Shown here piece after piece: positions 34,209 through 43,513 of a DNA stretch of 64,000 nucleotides (position 1 is its first letter; each line of letters starts with the position of its first letter). The DNA is from Symsagittifera roscoffensis (taxonomy: Eukaryota > Xenacoelomorpha > Acoela > Convolutidae): positions 12,750,844 to 12,814,843 of the forward strand of contig NC_087067.1 of the NCBI RefSeq assembly GCF_963678635.1, written 5' to 3'. Below the pieces are notes generated by a model. That model did no database searches, was not told the DNA's origin, and saw only the letters and a program-made list of their open reading frames with translations. The translations under genes and the position numbers were made by a program.

Positions 34209-36008
34209 TTAGTCGTCGGGGAAAAAACCGTGGGGGAAGATGTCGTGAATTAGTTCTGAAGTTGTTAGTAGTTTAGCTAAGATGCGGATGATATTTTTAG
34301 TTTGAAGCAGTGGCCAAAGCAATTGAAGTGCCTTAATAGTGGTTAGTTCTTCAGTGCCTACTGCAAACTCATAAGGTGTGTTTTGGATTAAGTTATATAA
34401 TTTGTGGTTAAATTTAGTGTTGTGGATGAATTCTAAAATTGGGATTTCTATAGGTTGTACAAACTCGTGCGGGATAAGGAAGGGTCGGGATTCTTCGGCG
34501 TTGAAGGTTTTGGTAATGGGGCAGAAAATGTACATTTGGTTTATGGGGTCATAATTACGAAGAATACCATGGAGGTTAGTGTCTTTAATACAATATGTGA
34601 AATTTAGGAAATACGGTGAAGTGTATTTTGAATTAATGAATTGGAAACGATGGTGTGGTTGTCTAGAGGGTGTGTGGAGGTCAAAGTGATTTTGGATGAA
34701 ACGATAGTAACTGTATGTATGTGTTTGTTTAGTGCGCAACATAATATCGTGTGAGCAGTGTAAATCTCTTTCGTGTGGTGCAAGGAAATGAAAGGTTAGT
34801 GAAAATATTTGGAAGCGTTCTTTAAAACTTTCGTATGCTTGTGTGTCTGTTAGTGCTTCTGAAATAATGTGATCAAACTTGCGGTCGAAGATGTTTAGTG
34901 TAAATACATATGGTGTCTTGATGAAAAATTTCTCGGTGATTTGTGGATTAGCGAAGCGATCGTCGTCTAAGAATTGATCTTGGTTAGCTCTGATGATGTT
35001 GTGATCGTAGTATTCTAGCGTATATTCATTAGCTCTAGGTGCAGTGTGTATTTTTAGTGATTTTTTATATCCAACGTAAGTAAACTGTCTAGCGGTTAGT
35101 GGTGTAGTTAGTCGATATAGCATGTCTTTGTTTCGGTCTATATCGATGGAAGTGCTGGATAAAGGTAAGCAAAGAGGGTTAGTGAAATGATAGTATGAGG
35201 TCCAAGAGAGAGTGGGCATTAAAACGTATTCATCTACAAAGTTGCGTGTTTCGTTAGCGTCGTGAGGGGTGTTTAAAGTGTATTGTGGAAACGAGGGTAA
35301 GGTGATAGCTAAAAATTCTTTAGTGTTAGTATGCTGGGGGTGGTTGATGTATTCACGGGCTGTTCCTGGTTTTGCTGGGAAAGGATGGTTGGGGAATTTT
35401 CTTTTAAAAGTGCGGTAAGCTCTATTAGTGTTTAGTGAAGATATAGTGGATGTGGATGATGGTGTTAATGATTCAGTATAATTTGAAGAGGGTGTAGGGG
35501 GATTGGATGAATTTGTAGTGGAGGAGATTTGGTTTATGGTCGGGGTGTTAAGGTGGTAGGGTTGTTGTTGGAGGGTAATAAAATTATCTAGCTCTGGGGA
35601 GATTCGGGGGGTGTCTGGAGAATGAGATGATTGGTCAGATTGGTATGAGGAGTAGGTTGGGGTAACTTGGGAAGCATAAGAGGGTGTCGGAGTGATTGGG
35701 TCAGGGTTATTGGACAATATGGGTTGAAAAGGAGGTTGAGAAAAATTAGAAGGGTTATGAAAATTATTGGATGGGGATGGTTCTGAGTCGGCAAATTCAT
35801 CGGGGGTTTCAATATTCGGGTTATTTGGCTGTGAGATGGAGTATAAAACTGAAATATGTGAGTTAGTGTCGGAATTCATGCCTGATGTTACATTGCTAGA
35901 TGGAAAATCGGGTGGCGGAAAAGCAAAAAGTGGTATGATTGGGATTGAAGAGGTAAGATTGGTTGGATGGGAATTTGATCGGTGTAGTGATCCAAGTTGG
36001 CGGCTCAT
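34209..36008 (-). CDS. unrecognised 599-aa accessory ORF downstream of env
   Basis: Start ATG at 36008 overlaps the env stop as ATGA (36008-36005), a layout used for coupled termination-reinitiation. Residues 1 to about 215 are Ser/Thr/Pro/Asn-rich and low complexity. From about 220 to the end it looks globular (PSFPQYTLNTPHDANETRNF, LTFHFLAPHERDLHCSHDIM, FLIPHEFVQPIEIPILEF). No signal peptide or membrane segment; no zinc knuckle, protease or polymerase motif seen. I do not recognise the family. Its conserved-looking, uninterrupted length in an element with identical LTRs says it is a real gene of the element. A structural, tegument-like or regulatory role is only a guess. Confidence 0.8.
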   Translation of the reverse strand: MSRQLGSLHRSNSHPTNLTSSIPIIPLFAFPPPDFPSSNVTSGMNSDTNSHISVLYSISQPNNPNIETPDEFADSEPSPSNNFHNPSNFSQPPFQPILSNNPDPITPTPSYASQVTPTYSSYQSDQSSHSPDTPRISPELDNFITLQQQPYHLNTPTINQISSTTNSSNPPTPSSNYTESLTPSSTSTISSLNTNRAYRTFKRKFPNHPFPAKPGTAREYINHPQHTNTKEFLAITLPSFPQYTLNTPHDANETRNFVDEYVLMPTLSWTSYYHFTNPLCLPLSSTSIDIDRNKDMLYRLTTPLTARQFTYVGYKKSLKIHTAPRANEYTLEYYDHNIIRANQDQFLDDDRFANPQITEKFFIKTPYVFTLNIFDRKFDHIISEALTDTQAYESFKERFQIFSLTFHFLAPHERDLHCSHDIMLRTKQTHTYSYYRFIQNHFDLHTPSRQPHHRFQFINSKYTSPYFLNFTYCIKDTNLHGILRNYDPINQMYIFCPITKTFNAEESRPFLIPHEFVQPIEIPILEFIHNTKFNHKLYNLIQNTPYEFAVGTEELTTIKALQLLWPLLQTKNIIRILAKLLTTSELIHDIFPHGFFPDD

Positions 36009-38623
36009 CGTGGGCTAAAAAAATTATTATTTTGAGATTGAAAAGCGGTGGTATGGGGCTGTTCAATAATTTGTTCATAAGTATTATCATCTTGTGATTG
36101 ATGTGTCATTATATGTTGGACGGGACTTTGCGATGTATTGAGTCGAAAATTTGGATTATGTGTGATTGCTAAATTTCGAAAATTTCGTGGGACTAGGGAT
36201 AGTGGATGATTATTTGGTAGGGGTGGTAGTTGTGGTGCCGTTGGCTGTGTGTCGACATTGTTATGTTCTTCGTCGTATGTATTTTGTCGTGTTGTTATTT
36301 TTGTGTTATATTCTTTTATTTGTGCGTCTAAAAGAATTTTGTTTATAGATGTGGAAAAAATTCCAAAAAATCCTGCAAAGAGTATGCGTGCTACGCTTGC
36401 TTGTCTGTTTACTTGTGTGTGTATAGCACATGTGTTGTAGATTCCTTTTAAGAGTGAGAAAAGAAATCCAATAAAGTTAAACATTGCGTATAAAATAGTC
36501 AATTTTTCTAAGATGTAGTAGGGCCATCCTAGAAAATCTAGGATCTCATTTTTGAGTGTAACAAAGCTAAAAATGTTAATTGGTGATATATCTTGGGGAC
36601 GGTATTTTTCGCCGTTTAGATATATATAATCTTTAATGTCTTTAAAATATCCGCTATAGTCTTGTGTGTAGATATCGGCAAAACCTGCGGTTTCTGCAAG
36701 TTTGCGTAAGTTTTGGTCAATTGATTGTCTTTGTATTGTGTCCATTTGTGTTAATAATTCCTGGAATTGTTGTGTTCTAATGTGATGTTGAATATCTGAT
36801 TTTGAGTATATTCCTATTGATTGTAAGTCTATATTTGGGTTTCGAGCGATAGCGCGAATGCTTTCTGGTGAAAATTTTTTGAGTGATTGCATTAATGTGG
36901 GATATGGAGTGAGAAGATAATATTTATTTTCATCAGGGTTTAGTTGTACTACATTGTGGCTATTTTCTGATCCACATGGGACTGCGGTATCCCAGAAATA
37001 GGTTCTTCGTGAAAGTGTATCCACGAAATGTACTTTATTCTTATAAAAGATAGGGATTCTTTTATAACATCGTTTATCTTCAAAAACGTATAGTGGTGAT
37101 ACTTTTTTGGTACAAGTATAAAACCATAAGATGTTTCCTTCGTAGTCTAAAAAATTTGATCTATTTCCTGATAATAAGTATCCTGCATAGGGTATTTTTA
37201 ATACTGCTAGTGCAAGTGATTGTAATATTTGTGTCCGTTCTAATTCGCATAGTTGGTGTAGTGTTTCTAATTCGGAGAGTGACATTTCTTGAAAAATGCG
37301 GCTAATTGTATAGTCTAGTTTCATATCTAAATGAATATCATAATGGATATTACCGAAATATGTAGTATTCATTAGTGATAATTCTTGTAAGCGTGTGCTT
37401 CTGGTGTCATAAGGTTTTAGATGTCCACCAGGTTGTCCGTTGCTTTTTTCAAAATTAACTGGTATATAGGATGTTCCTTCGTTTAGAGGATGACCTGTGG
37501 CATATGGGTCGATTTTTACTTTTCCAGTGGTCATGTCGAATCCTTTTTCGTATTCAACTAATATTTCAGAGTATTGTGTTCTGTGAAGTGGATTCCTGTA
37601 TTTACATGCAAGTTCTGTTTCTTGATATATTTGAAAACGTGTCAATTTATTTTCTATATTGTCTATGTTTCTAAAATCGGAACTTAGTTTGCGTGATGGA
37701 TGGACTTGTTCATATGGAATTGATTGTATAAAATATTTTTCGTGAAATTTTATCATACGAGCGTGTATTTTTGCTACTTGAAATTTTGTACATGTATCTT
37801 CGGGGAACCAAACAATTGTTGCTTGTGTTCTTGTTGTAGGGTCGCAATATCCTTGATCATTTTTACAAGGTAGTCGGATTCCTTGATAGATCATTGTATT
37901 ATCAGATAAATCTCGTGTGAGTTGTATTTTTTCGAGTTGTATTTTCCAATCGAAAAACATTATTTCTTGGTATCCTTTATTTTTCGTGTCTGCTTTGCAG
38001 TTTGATGGGTTATTTATACCAATGTGTGGTATCCAATGTTTATCATGTAGGTCATAGGTTAATCGTCCGTGTGCGCCGTTATACGGATATTTTTCGTCTA
38101 GTTTTATATGTCCTTGGTGTCTTTCAAGTTGTGATTGATGTACAGAGTCTGAAAAAACTTGAAAATTAACTAATTTTCTTTGGGAGTTTTTATTCTGTGT
38201 GATGTTTAGTCTAAGTAATTCATTTTTACAATCGTCGGGATTGAGATGTAAAAGACGTTCTATATTACTTTGATAGAATGATTCATGGTCAAGTCGGTTT
38301 TTGTTGCCGTTGGAGACTTGTGAACAATGTACTTTCTTTTCGGAAAATGTCGCTGTGAATTTATAACCTGTAACTGTTGTTGCTCGGGCTTTGGAATAGA
38401 GTGTTGCTATTATATCTGTGGTTTCTATAGCTTGTGGTTCTGTTTCACATTGTGATACTTGATTTATTGCATATTTGTGTAGTGTTTTTTGTTCATTTTC
38501 TTCGCAATCGTAATGTGTTACTAATAAATCTTGTGGTCCTGTACGAGGGGAAGGGTTTATGTTTTGATTTGAGGTTACTAGAAAAAGGAGTTGGAGAAAA
38601 ATTAATAATTTTAGAATATACAT
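36005..38623 (-). CDS. env: envelope-like glycoprotein
   Basis: 872 aa. Signal peptide (about 1-18: hydrophobic LKLLIFLQLLFLV). A Cys-rich ectodomain follows with an N-terminal pattern YDC...YAINQVSQC..., then paired Cys. By memory of the pattern this resembles the mononega/chuvirus-like glycoproteins captured by invertebrate LTR elements. The ectodomain has many N-x-S/T sites. A membrane anchor is likely at about 705-727 (ILYAMFNFIGFLFSLL), with another hydrophobic run at about 741-760. A ~110-aa tail follows with PTAP (about 793) and YEQI. No furin-type R-x-K/R-R site stands out. Start overlaps the upstream ORF by 13 nt and the stop is shared as ATGA with the 599-aa ORF. The frame is uninterrupted. 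The virus-family link is tentative; membrane glycoprotein is secure. Confidence 0.8.
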   Translation of the reverse strand: MYILKLLIFLQLLFLVTSNQNINPSPRTGPQDLLVTHYDCEENEQKTLHKYAINQVSQCETEPQAIETTDIIATLYSKARATTVTGYKFTATFSEKKVHCSQVSNGNKNRLDHESFYQSNIERLLHLNPDDCKNELLRLNITQNKNSQRKLVNFQVFSDSVHQSQLERHQGHIKLDEKYPYNGAHGRLTYDLHDKHWIPHIGINNPSNCKADTKNKGYQEIMFFDWKIQLEKIQLTRDLSDNTMIYQGIRLPCKNDQGYCDPTTRTQATIVWFPEDTCTKFQVAKIHARMIKFHEKYFIQSIPYEQVHPSRKLSSDFRNIDNIENKLTRFQIYQETELACKYRNPLHRTQYSEILVEYEKGFDMTTGKVKIDPYATGHPLNEGTSYIPVNFEKSNGQPGGHLKPYDTRSTRLQELSLMNTTYFGNIHYDIHLDMKLDYTISRIFQEMSLSELETLHQLCELERTQILQSLALAVLKIPYAGYLLSGNRSNFLDYEGNILWFYTCTKKVSPLYVFEDKRCYKRIPIFYKNKVHFVDTLSRRTYFWDTAVPCGSENSHNVVQLNPDENKYYLLTPYPTLMQSLKKFSPESIRAIARNPNIDLQSIGIYSKSDIQHHIRTQQFQELLTQMDTIQRQSIDQNLRKLAETAGFADIYTQDYSGYFKDIKDYIYLNGEKYRPQDISPINIFSFVTLKNEILDFLGWPYYILEKLTILYAMFNFIGFLFSLLKGIYNTCAIHTQVNRQASVARILFAGFFGIFSTSINKILLDAQIKEYNTKITTRQNTYDEEHNNVDTQPTAPQLPPLPNNHPLSLVPRNFRNLAITHNPNFRLNTSQSPVQHIMTHQSQDDNTYEQIIEQPHTTAFQSQNNNFFSPR

Positions 38624-39744
38624 GTGTATGATAATCCTGAGTATGGGTTATAAAATGTAATGTAGCCAATTGTGTTTTTGGTATATCTGTCGTATTTATA
38701 TATTACTTCAGTAGTTATAAACGGTGGTGGTAGTGATTGAGCTGTTATGTTAGGTGGATTTAATGGGTAGGGATGTTGGGTAATGTTATTTAACTTAACT
38801 GTGATTTCAAACTTTAATTGTAAACTGTTTTGTTGGAGTATTTGAATATTGTGATCACGGATATCGTTGTGAATATCTTGGCGATATTGTAATCTATTAA
38901 GTGCCCAGTTATGAAGGCGGTTACTTTCTTGATGTTGTCCAAATAATGGTGGAGGTGTTGTGAATGTATTCCAGTCTAATCTTAAAGGAATATTTATTGA
39001 TGATTGTTCTCGATATCTGGCGTCGAGATTATTTGGAAAATTTAAGTTAAAGGGTAGTGGTGAAAATTGGCTTATTGATGGTGTTGATGGTAGTGATAAT
39101 GTTTCTGGTAGTGATGAGGATGTTGTTGTATCCGTAGAAATATCTATGGGGTCATTGACTAAATTTGGTTCACCTTGTGTAAATGAATGTGTAGTCCAAT
39201 ATGGCATTCGTGATGTTTGGTTTGGGGGGTTAAAAGGATTTTCACGTATTTGTTCAGATGTTGGTGTTGAACCTAAGTAGTCTGAGGGTAGACTTGAAGT
39301 GCTTCGTTGTGAAAAAAGTGTAGGAGTTTCTGGTGTGATGCCAGTGGTGTTTTCTGGAGTGGTTTGTGATGGGGATTGAGGTATATCAAAATATCGGGGA
39401 GTTTGAAAATTTCTATTTCGTCGAGGATGTATAATTTGTCTATTTATTTCTGTTGTGTTTTGGTTTTGACTAAGGTTTCGTATTCTGCTTAGTTCTTGTG
39501 GTAGTGTTGGGTAAAGATTGTATGTTGGTTCACTTAGGGATGCTTGTCGTTGAACTGGTTCTAGTGGTTCAGATAAACGAGCGTGCCGTTCTTCAAAAGT
39601 GTATGGATTGTCTTGAAAAGAAATTCGTGTAGATGTTTGAGGATTTTGAGTAGTTGAAGGTGGTGTTGGATTATCTTGGGATGATGTCGGTGAAGACTGA
39701 TTCTGTGACTGTTGGGTAGCAATTTTTGATGGATTTTTGAATTG
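38611..39744 (-). CDS. Ser/Thr/Pro/Gln-rich open frame upstream of env (first ATG at 39207)
   Basis: The frame is open for 378 codons from 39744, but its first ATG is at 39207, giving 198 aa. The part before the ATG is rich in P, T, Q, S and N and keeps the same flavour, so it is probably coding and reached by splicing. On the - strand a good acceptor CTACCCAACAG|TCA at 39709/39708 falls in phase 0 near the frame's start. The ATG-initiated part ends LNNITQHPYPLNPP...YTCIF. No known domain. Its stop overlaps the env start by 13 nt. It may be an N-terminal exon of a spliced protein or a separate accessory protein. Confidence 0.6.
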   Translation of the reverse strand, partial: QFKNPSKIATQQSQNQSSPTSSQDNPTPPSTTQNPQTSTRISFQDNPYTFEERHARLSEPLEPVQRQASLSEPTYNLYPTLPQELSRIRNLSQNQNTTEINRQIIHPRRNRNFQTPRYFDIPQSPSQTTPENTTGITPETPTLFSQRSTSSLPSDYLGSTPTSEQIRENPFNPPNQTSRMPYWTTHSFTQGEPNLVNDPIDISTDTTTSSSLPETLSLPSTPSISQFSPLPFNLNFPNNLDARYREQSSINIPLRLDWNTFTTPPPLFGQHQESNRLHNWALNRLQYRQDIHNDIRDHNIQILQQNSLQLKFEITVKLNNITQHPYPLNPPNITAQSLPPPFITTEVIYKYDRYTKNTIGYITFYNPYSGLSYTCIF

Positions 39745-39749
39745 TTACT

Positions 39750-39938
39750 TTAGTGGGAAGGTTTATGTTTATTATAATATTCTTCCAAAAAAATAATTAG
39801 AAAAATTGTTGCTAGGGCAAATGTGATGATTGCTTTCTTTATACATTTACATATTGTCAAAATGAGGGATGATAAAAATGTTATGAAAATTACAAACAAT
39901 AAAAAAATATCAGTTCTACTGAAAATTGTTCGTATCAT
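39750..39938 (-). CDS. small hydrophobic ORF b (62 aa)
   Basis: Two predicted membrane spans (IFLLFVIFITFLSSLILTIC; ITFALATIFLIIFL) around a basic KCIKKA turn. Start ATG overlaps the stop of the preceding ORF as ATGA (39938-39935). The size and double-span layout recall viral small hydrophobic or viroporin-type proteins; that function is a guess. Confidence 0.5.
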   Translation of the reverse strand: MIRTIFSRTDIFLLFVIFITFLSSLILTICKCIKKAIITFALATIFLIIFLEEYYNKHKPSH

Positions 39939-40165
39939 TTAGACAAGTTGTTAAAATCGTACCTGTGGATATATTCAAGGGTTTTGGAAAGTTGGAGGAA
40001 TAGTTCGAGTATTGTGTAGAAAATTAAAAAAATGTTACAAAAAATGATTAAGATTATTAGAAAAGATTCAAGTATATCAAAAAGAAATATTATAAAGGCT
40101 TCAAGTATTGAAAAAAAATGTTTAAAATTTATAAGTATTTGAGCAACTGTTTGAGAGAAAAGCAT
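39935..40165 (-). CDS. small hydrophobic ORF a (76 aa)
   Basis: Very rich in Phe, Ile and Leu (FFSILEAFIIFLFDILESFL, LIILIIFCNIFLIFYTIL), consistent with one long or two membrane helices, and a short polar C-terminus (YIHRYDFNNLSK). Joined to ORF b by ATGA. A+T-rich DNA raises the chance of spurious hydrophobic ORFs, but the exact ATGA join and the position between pol and env argue for a real pair. Confidence 0.45.
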   Translation of the reverse strand: MLFSQTVAQILINFKHFFSILEAFIIFLFDILESFLIILIIFCNIFLIFYTILELFLQLSKTLEYIHRYDFNNLSK

Positions 40166-40766
40166 TTAAGAAATGATCTCTTGGTCGAATATTTTTTGCT
40201 GTTTGAGGCGATTTTCTAGTGTGGTCGAATTATTTATTAGTTTTTTGACAAGTGGGTTGAGTTTTGTAAAAAATTGTTGGGGGCAATTTTCATTGTGACT
40301 GGGAGGTCGTCTTTTTCTTTATTTTTGTTTGTTAAATGATCCGGGGTATGGTGAGATTTTTATACTTTAGGCTAATTAAAATCTTCATTTTGTTACTTTA
40401 GGCTAAGTTATCAAATTTGTTTTGGGGGTATTCGTGGTCTGAGTTGGGGAAATATTGTTGATCTTTGGGTTATTAGATAAGGGAGGGGTACGGTATTATG
40501 GTGATATTTATTTTAGCTGTCAAGTTGGAGTGGTTTGCTTATTTTTGACCTGGAGGTTGTAAAGTTATAGTTAGAGATGTGCCTGGAGTTCTAGATTATT
40601 CGTCTAATTGATCTTTAGTTTGAGTTAGAGAAAGTGGCGGATTGGATGAATCCTATTGGTCTATTTTGAACTAGAATTATTGCGTGCTTGTGAGCATGTT
40701 ATTTTGAAAAATTGAAATGAAAAATGTTACGGAGGTTTCAAGATTGTGAAGTATAAAATCTTAAAA
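40166..40766 (-). other. gap between pol and the hydrophobic ORFs
   Basis: 600 bp without an ORF worth calling. It may hold splice acceptors for the subgenomic env messages. A motif AAGTGGCGGATTGGATGAATCC near 40633 has no evident partner. Confidence 0.4.
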
Positions 40767-43496
40767 TTACTTTTTAAATTCTACTTTCTTTAATATTTTA
40801 GATTGGGGGATGAACATTTTGTAGTTTTTACGTGGTTGATTTCGGAGTCTTGATGTTTTTCTATGTTCTGATTTGTCTATTTCTTCTTGGGGTATTATTT
40901 GTTCTGTCATTTTTCTATTTTTTCTTGGTTTTGGAGGTTCTTTATGGTTTTGCGTACTGTTTTTGGTGGCGGTTGGTTTTGTGTTTTGATTTTCGGTGGG
41001 GTTATCATTTTGTTCTGTGTTTTTCAGTTGTGGTTCATTTTGAATGATTTTTAATCCTGTGAAAGAATATAATTGAGTTAATTCGCGGAGTGCGTATTCT
41101 TTTGGGTAATAAGGTAATAGGTTGTTTCGGTGTTGAACGATTTCTTTTTTGTTTGAGTCGGTAATTTTATATGTGACATCAGTGGGTTTTGCAATTATTT
41201 GGTAGGGTCCTTTTTGGAGGGGTTGTAATTTTTTAGAAATTCCTTTTTGAGTATTAAAATTAGGTATTAAAACAAATGTTCCAATTTTTAAATCGGAAGC
41301 TGGTGTAAAACGTGAATTGATTTGGTCATTTATGTTTTGTCTTTGTAATAACTTTTTCGTTATTTTTTGGTAAATTTCATTGTGTTTCTTATCTCTATTT
41401 AAAATCCATTCGGTGTGTGTACCGGAGGCTAGTTTAAGAATTTGTGGGTGATGAAAATGATCTTCATCGTGCGTATGTAATGGGAGGTTATAACAAATTG
41501 AGTCTTTATTTGGTTGACAATAACCTTGTGCGTTTTTATGAGAATTTGCTGTAAACATTATTGGTTTGCGTGGCTTTTGGTTAAAAACCATTTCGTATGG
41601 TGACATTCCTAAAGTTGTCGTGATTTGTGAATTATATGCTAAGGGAAATAATTTTACATCTGCTGACCATTCGGTATATTTTGTATCATTTCCGTTGATG
41701 ATACATCTAAGATATTCTTGTAGTGAACGGTTCATACCTTCGACTAAGCCGTTTGTCCAAGGTGCATGAGATGTACGTGGTTTGTGTTTAATGTTGTATA
41801 AATGACATAGTGTTATTATTTCATTATTTATGAATTCTGTACCATTGTCTGTAACTAAAATTTCTGGTAGTCCGAATTTTGCTATCCAGTGTTCATAGAG
41901 TGTTGTGTAAGCGTAATAAGCGTTACAATGGGGTACTGGGTTAAGTGCTACATAATGTGTAAATGCGTCAACAATTACCATAATGTAGGAGTTTCCTTCT
42001 GATGAGGGTGAAATTGGTCCTTTAGTATCAAATGAGATACGATGATTAAAGTACAAACTTTGTCCTTTAAAATCTTGTTTTTGTGCTATTTGTTTTTGAT
42101 TTGGGTAAGGTTTATTTAGTTGACATACTATACAGTCATTACATAGTACTTTTATCCAGATTGGTGCATTTGGGAAGTAAAAATTTTGTATAAAATTTGA
42201 GTATGTTTTTTCTGATCCAGAGTGTCCTTTAATATTTTGTGTATGTGAAATATTAAAAGCTATAAGAATCATACTTATAGGGAGACATGGAACTGTAGAT
42301 TCATTCATGTTATACTCTAAAAGGTCTGTGTTTTCGTTAATTGTTGTGTTGTTAAATTTGCGAAAGTATCGGAGGAGTGTTTTGTTTCCTAGAATGGTTG
42401 AATCTGCTTTGATAGGTTTAGTTTTATATTTGTGCCATGATTTCAGTTGTCTAATTACTGGGTCAAGGTTTTGATATTGTTTCAGTGTTGAAATTGTAAT
42501 TGTTTCTGTTGGGGGGAGAAAAATGTTTTCGATTTCTAATTTAGATAAGGGTATTGTATCAAGTGGGTCATGAAGGTCAAAAACTTGATTTATTGTGTAT
42601 TTTGAATCATTTGTTTGTGGTCCTGATAAATTTATTTTATCAGTTAAATCTTCTTTTTCAATTAGTGGAAAATGGTCTTTTTTAGGTGGGTGTTGTTTTG
42701 TTCGTTTTTGTTGGGTGTTATTTTTTATCCATTGAGAATATGGGATTGGTTTGAAGGTTGATGTTCCAAGTAAATCAACTTCATAATGATTATTTTGACA
42801 ATCTAAATAAAGTGGGAAATGTTGTAAATTTTTTATTTGTGATTGTTCAATATCAGTTTTTACTGCATATTTGCATTCTAATCGAGGTGATGTTTCGTTT
42901 TCTGCAAGGTAGAATTTTATATTTTTGGGTATTTCAACTGTTGTTTTTCGTGTAAGTAATTCAGGTGGTGTATTTCGACTTAAGGTGTCTGGTAATGCAA
43001 GATTTTTTCCTGCAGTCCAAACTATATGTAAGTTTGGAAATTTCATTAGAATTAGTTGAAATCTGTAAACTCGGTGGTTTGGGTTAGATTTCTGTGTGAA
43101 AAGAAAAATGATGGGTTTGTGGTCTGTGAATAAAACTGTTGGATGCTTTGATCCAAGTATCAGAAATTCATATTCTGTCAATGTATATATTATGGCTGTA
43201 CATTCTCTCATTAGAGTTGAGAGTCGTAGCTCTGCTTGAGTGAATAATCGAGAATTTGCTGATATGAGGTTCATTTTATTTGTACCATTATGTGATTGTA
43301 ATAGTGCTGCGCCGATGCCAAAGTTCGAAGCATCGCACATTGCATAAAATGGTTGATCAGGGTCTGGAATTGTGTTTGAAATTTGTTCAGTTAAAAGTTT
43401 CTTTATTTCTTCGAATCGTGCTTGATGTTCTGTATTCCATTCAAAATTATTTTGTTGTCTAAGGATGTTGTAAAATGGTCGTAGATATAATTGCAT
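40767..43496 (-). CDS. pol: Pol second part: RNase H and integrase, Ty3/gypsy type
   Basis: 909 aa from its own ATG at 43496. The N-terminus continues the RT thumb and connection of the upstream ORF. RNase H: YAMCDASNFGIGAALL (about 41-57) and FTDHKPIIFLF. Integrase: zinc site H..GHSG...CNDCIVC (about 420-460), catalytic D (FDTKGP, about 493), TDNGTEF (about 551) and E (NGLVEGMNRS). C-terminal GPF/Y-type motif KGPYQIIAKP (about 768). The basic tail (SRLRNQPRKNYKM) could bind nucleic acid. Lies in the -1 frame relative to the Gag-PR-RT ORF, 17 nt beyond its stop. Catalytic residues are all present. Confidence 0.9.
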   Translation of the reverse strand: MQLYLRPFYNILRQQNNFEWNTEHQARFEEIKKLLTEQISNTIPDPDQPFYAMCDASNFGIGAALLQSHNGTNKMNLISANSRLFTQAELRLSTLMRECTAIIYTLTEYEFLILGSKHPTVLFTDHKPIIFLFTQKSNPNHRVYRFQLILMKFPNLHIVWTAGKNLALPDTLSRNTPPELLTRKTTVEIPKNIKFYLAENETSPRLECKYAVKTDIEQSQIKNLQHFPLYLDCQNNHYEVDLLGTSTFKPIPYSQWIKNNTQQKRTKQHPPKKDHFPLIEKEDLTDKINLSGPQTNDSKYTINQVFDLHDPLDTIPLSKLEIENIFLPPTETITISTLKQYQNLDPVIRQLKSWHKYKTKPIKADSTILGNKTLLRYFRKFNNTTINENTDLLEYNMNESTVPCLPISMILIAFNISHTQNIKGHSGSEKTYSNFIQNFYFPNAPIWIKVLCNDCIVCQLNKPYPNQKQIAQKQDFKGQSLYFNHRISFDTKGPISPSSEGNSYIMVIVDAFTHYVALNPVPHCNAYYAYTTLYEHWIAKFGLPEILVTDNGTEFINNEIITLCHLYNIKHKPRTSHAPWTNGLVEGMNRSLQEYLRCIINGNDTKYTEWSADVKLFPLAYNSQITTTLGMSPYEMVFNQKPRKPIMFTANSHKNAQGYCQPNKDSICYNLPLHTHDEDHFHHPQILKLASGTHTEWILNRDKKHNEIYQKITKKLLQRQNINDQINSRFTPASDLKIGTFVLIPNFNTQKGISKKLQPLQKGPYQIIAKPTDVTYKITDSNKKEIVQHRNNLLPYYPKEYALRELTQLYSFTGLKIIQNEPQLKNTEQNDNPTENQNTKPTATKNSTQNHKEPPKPRKNRKMTEQIIPQEEIDKSEHRKTSRLRNQPRKNYKMFIPQSKILKKVEFKK

Positions 43497-43513
43497 TTTA
43501 TAAACATATTTAC

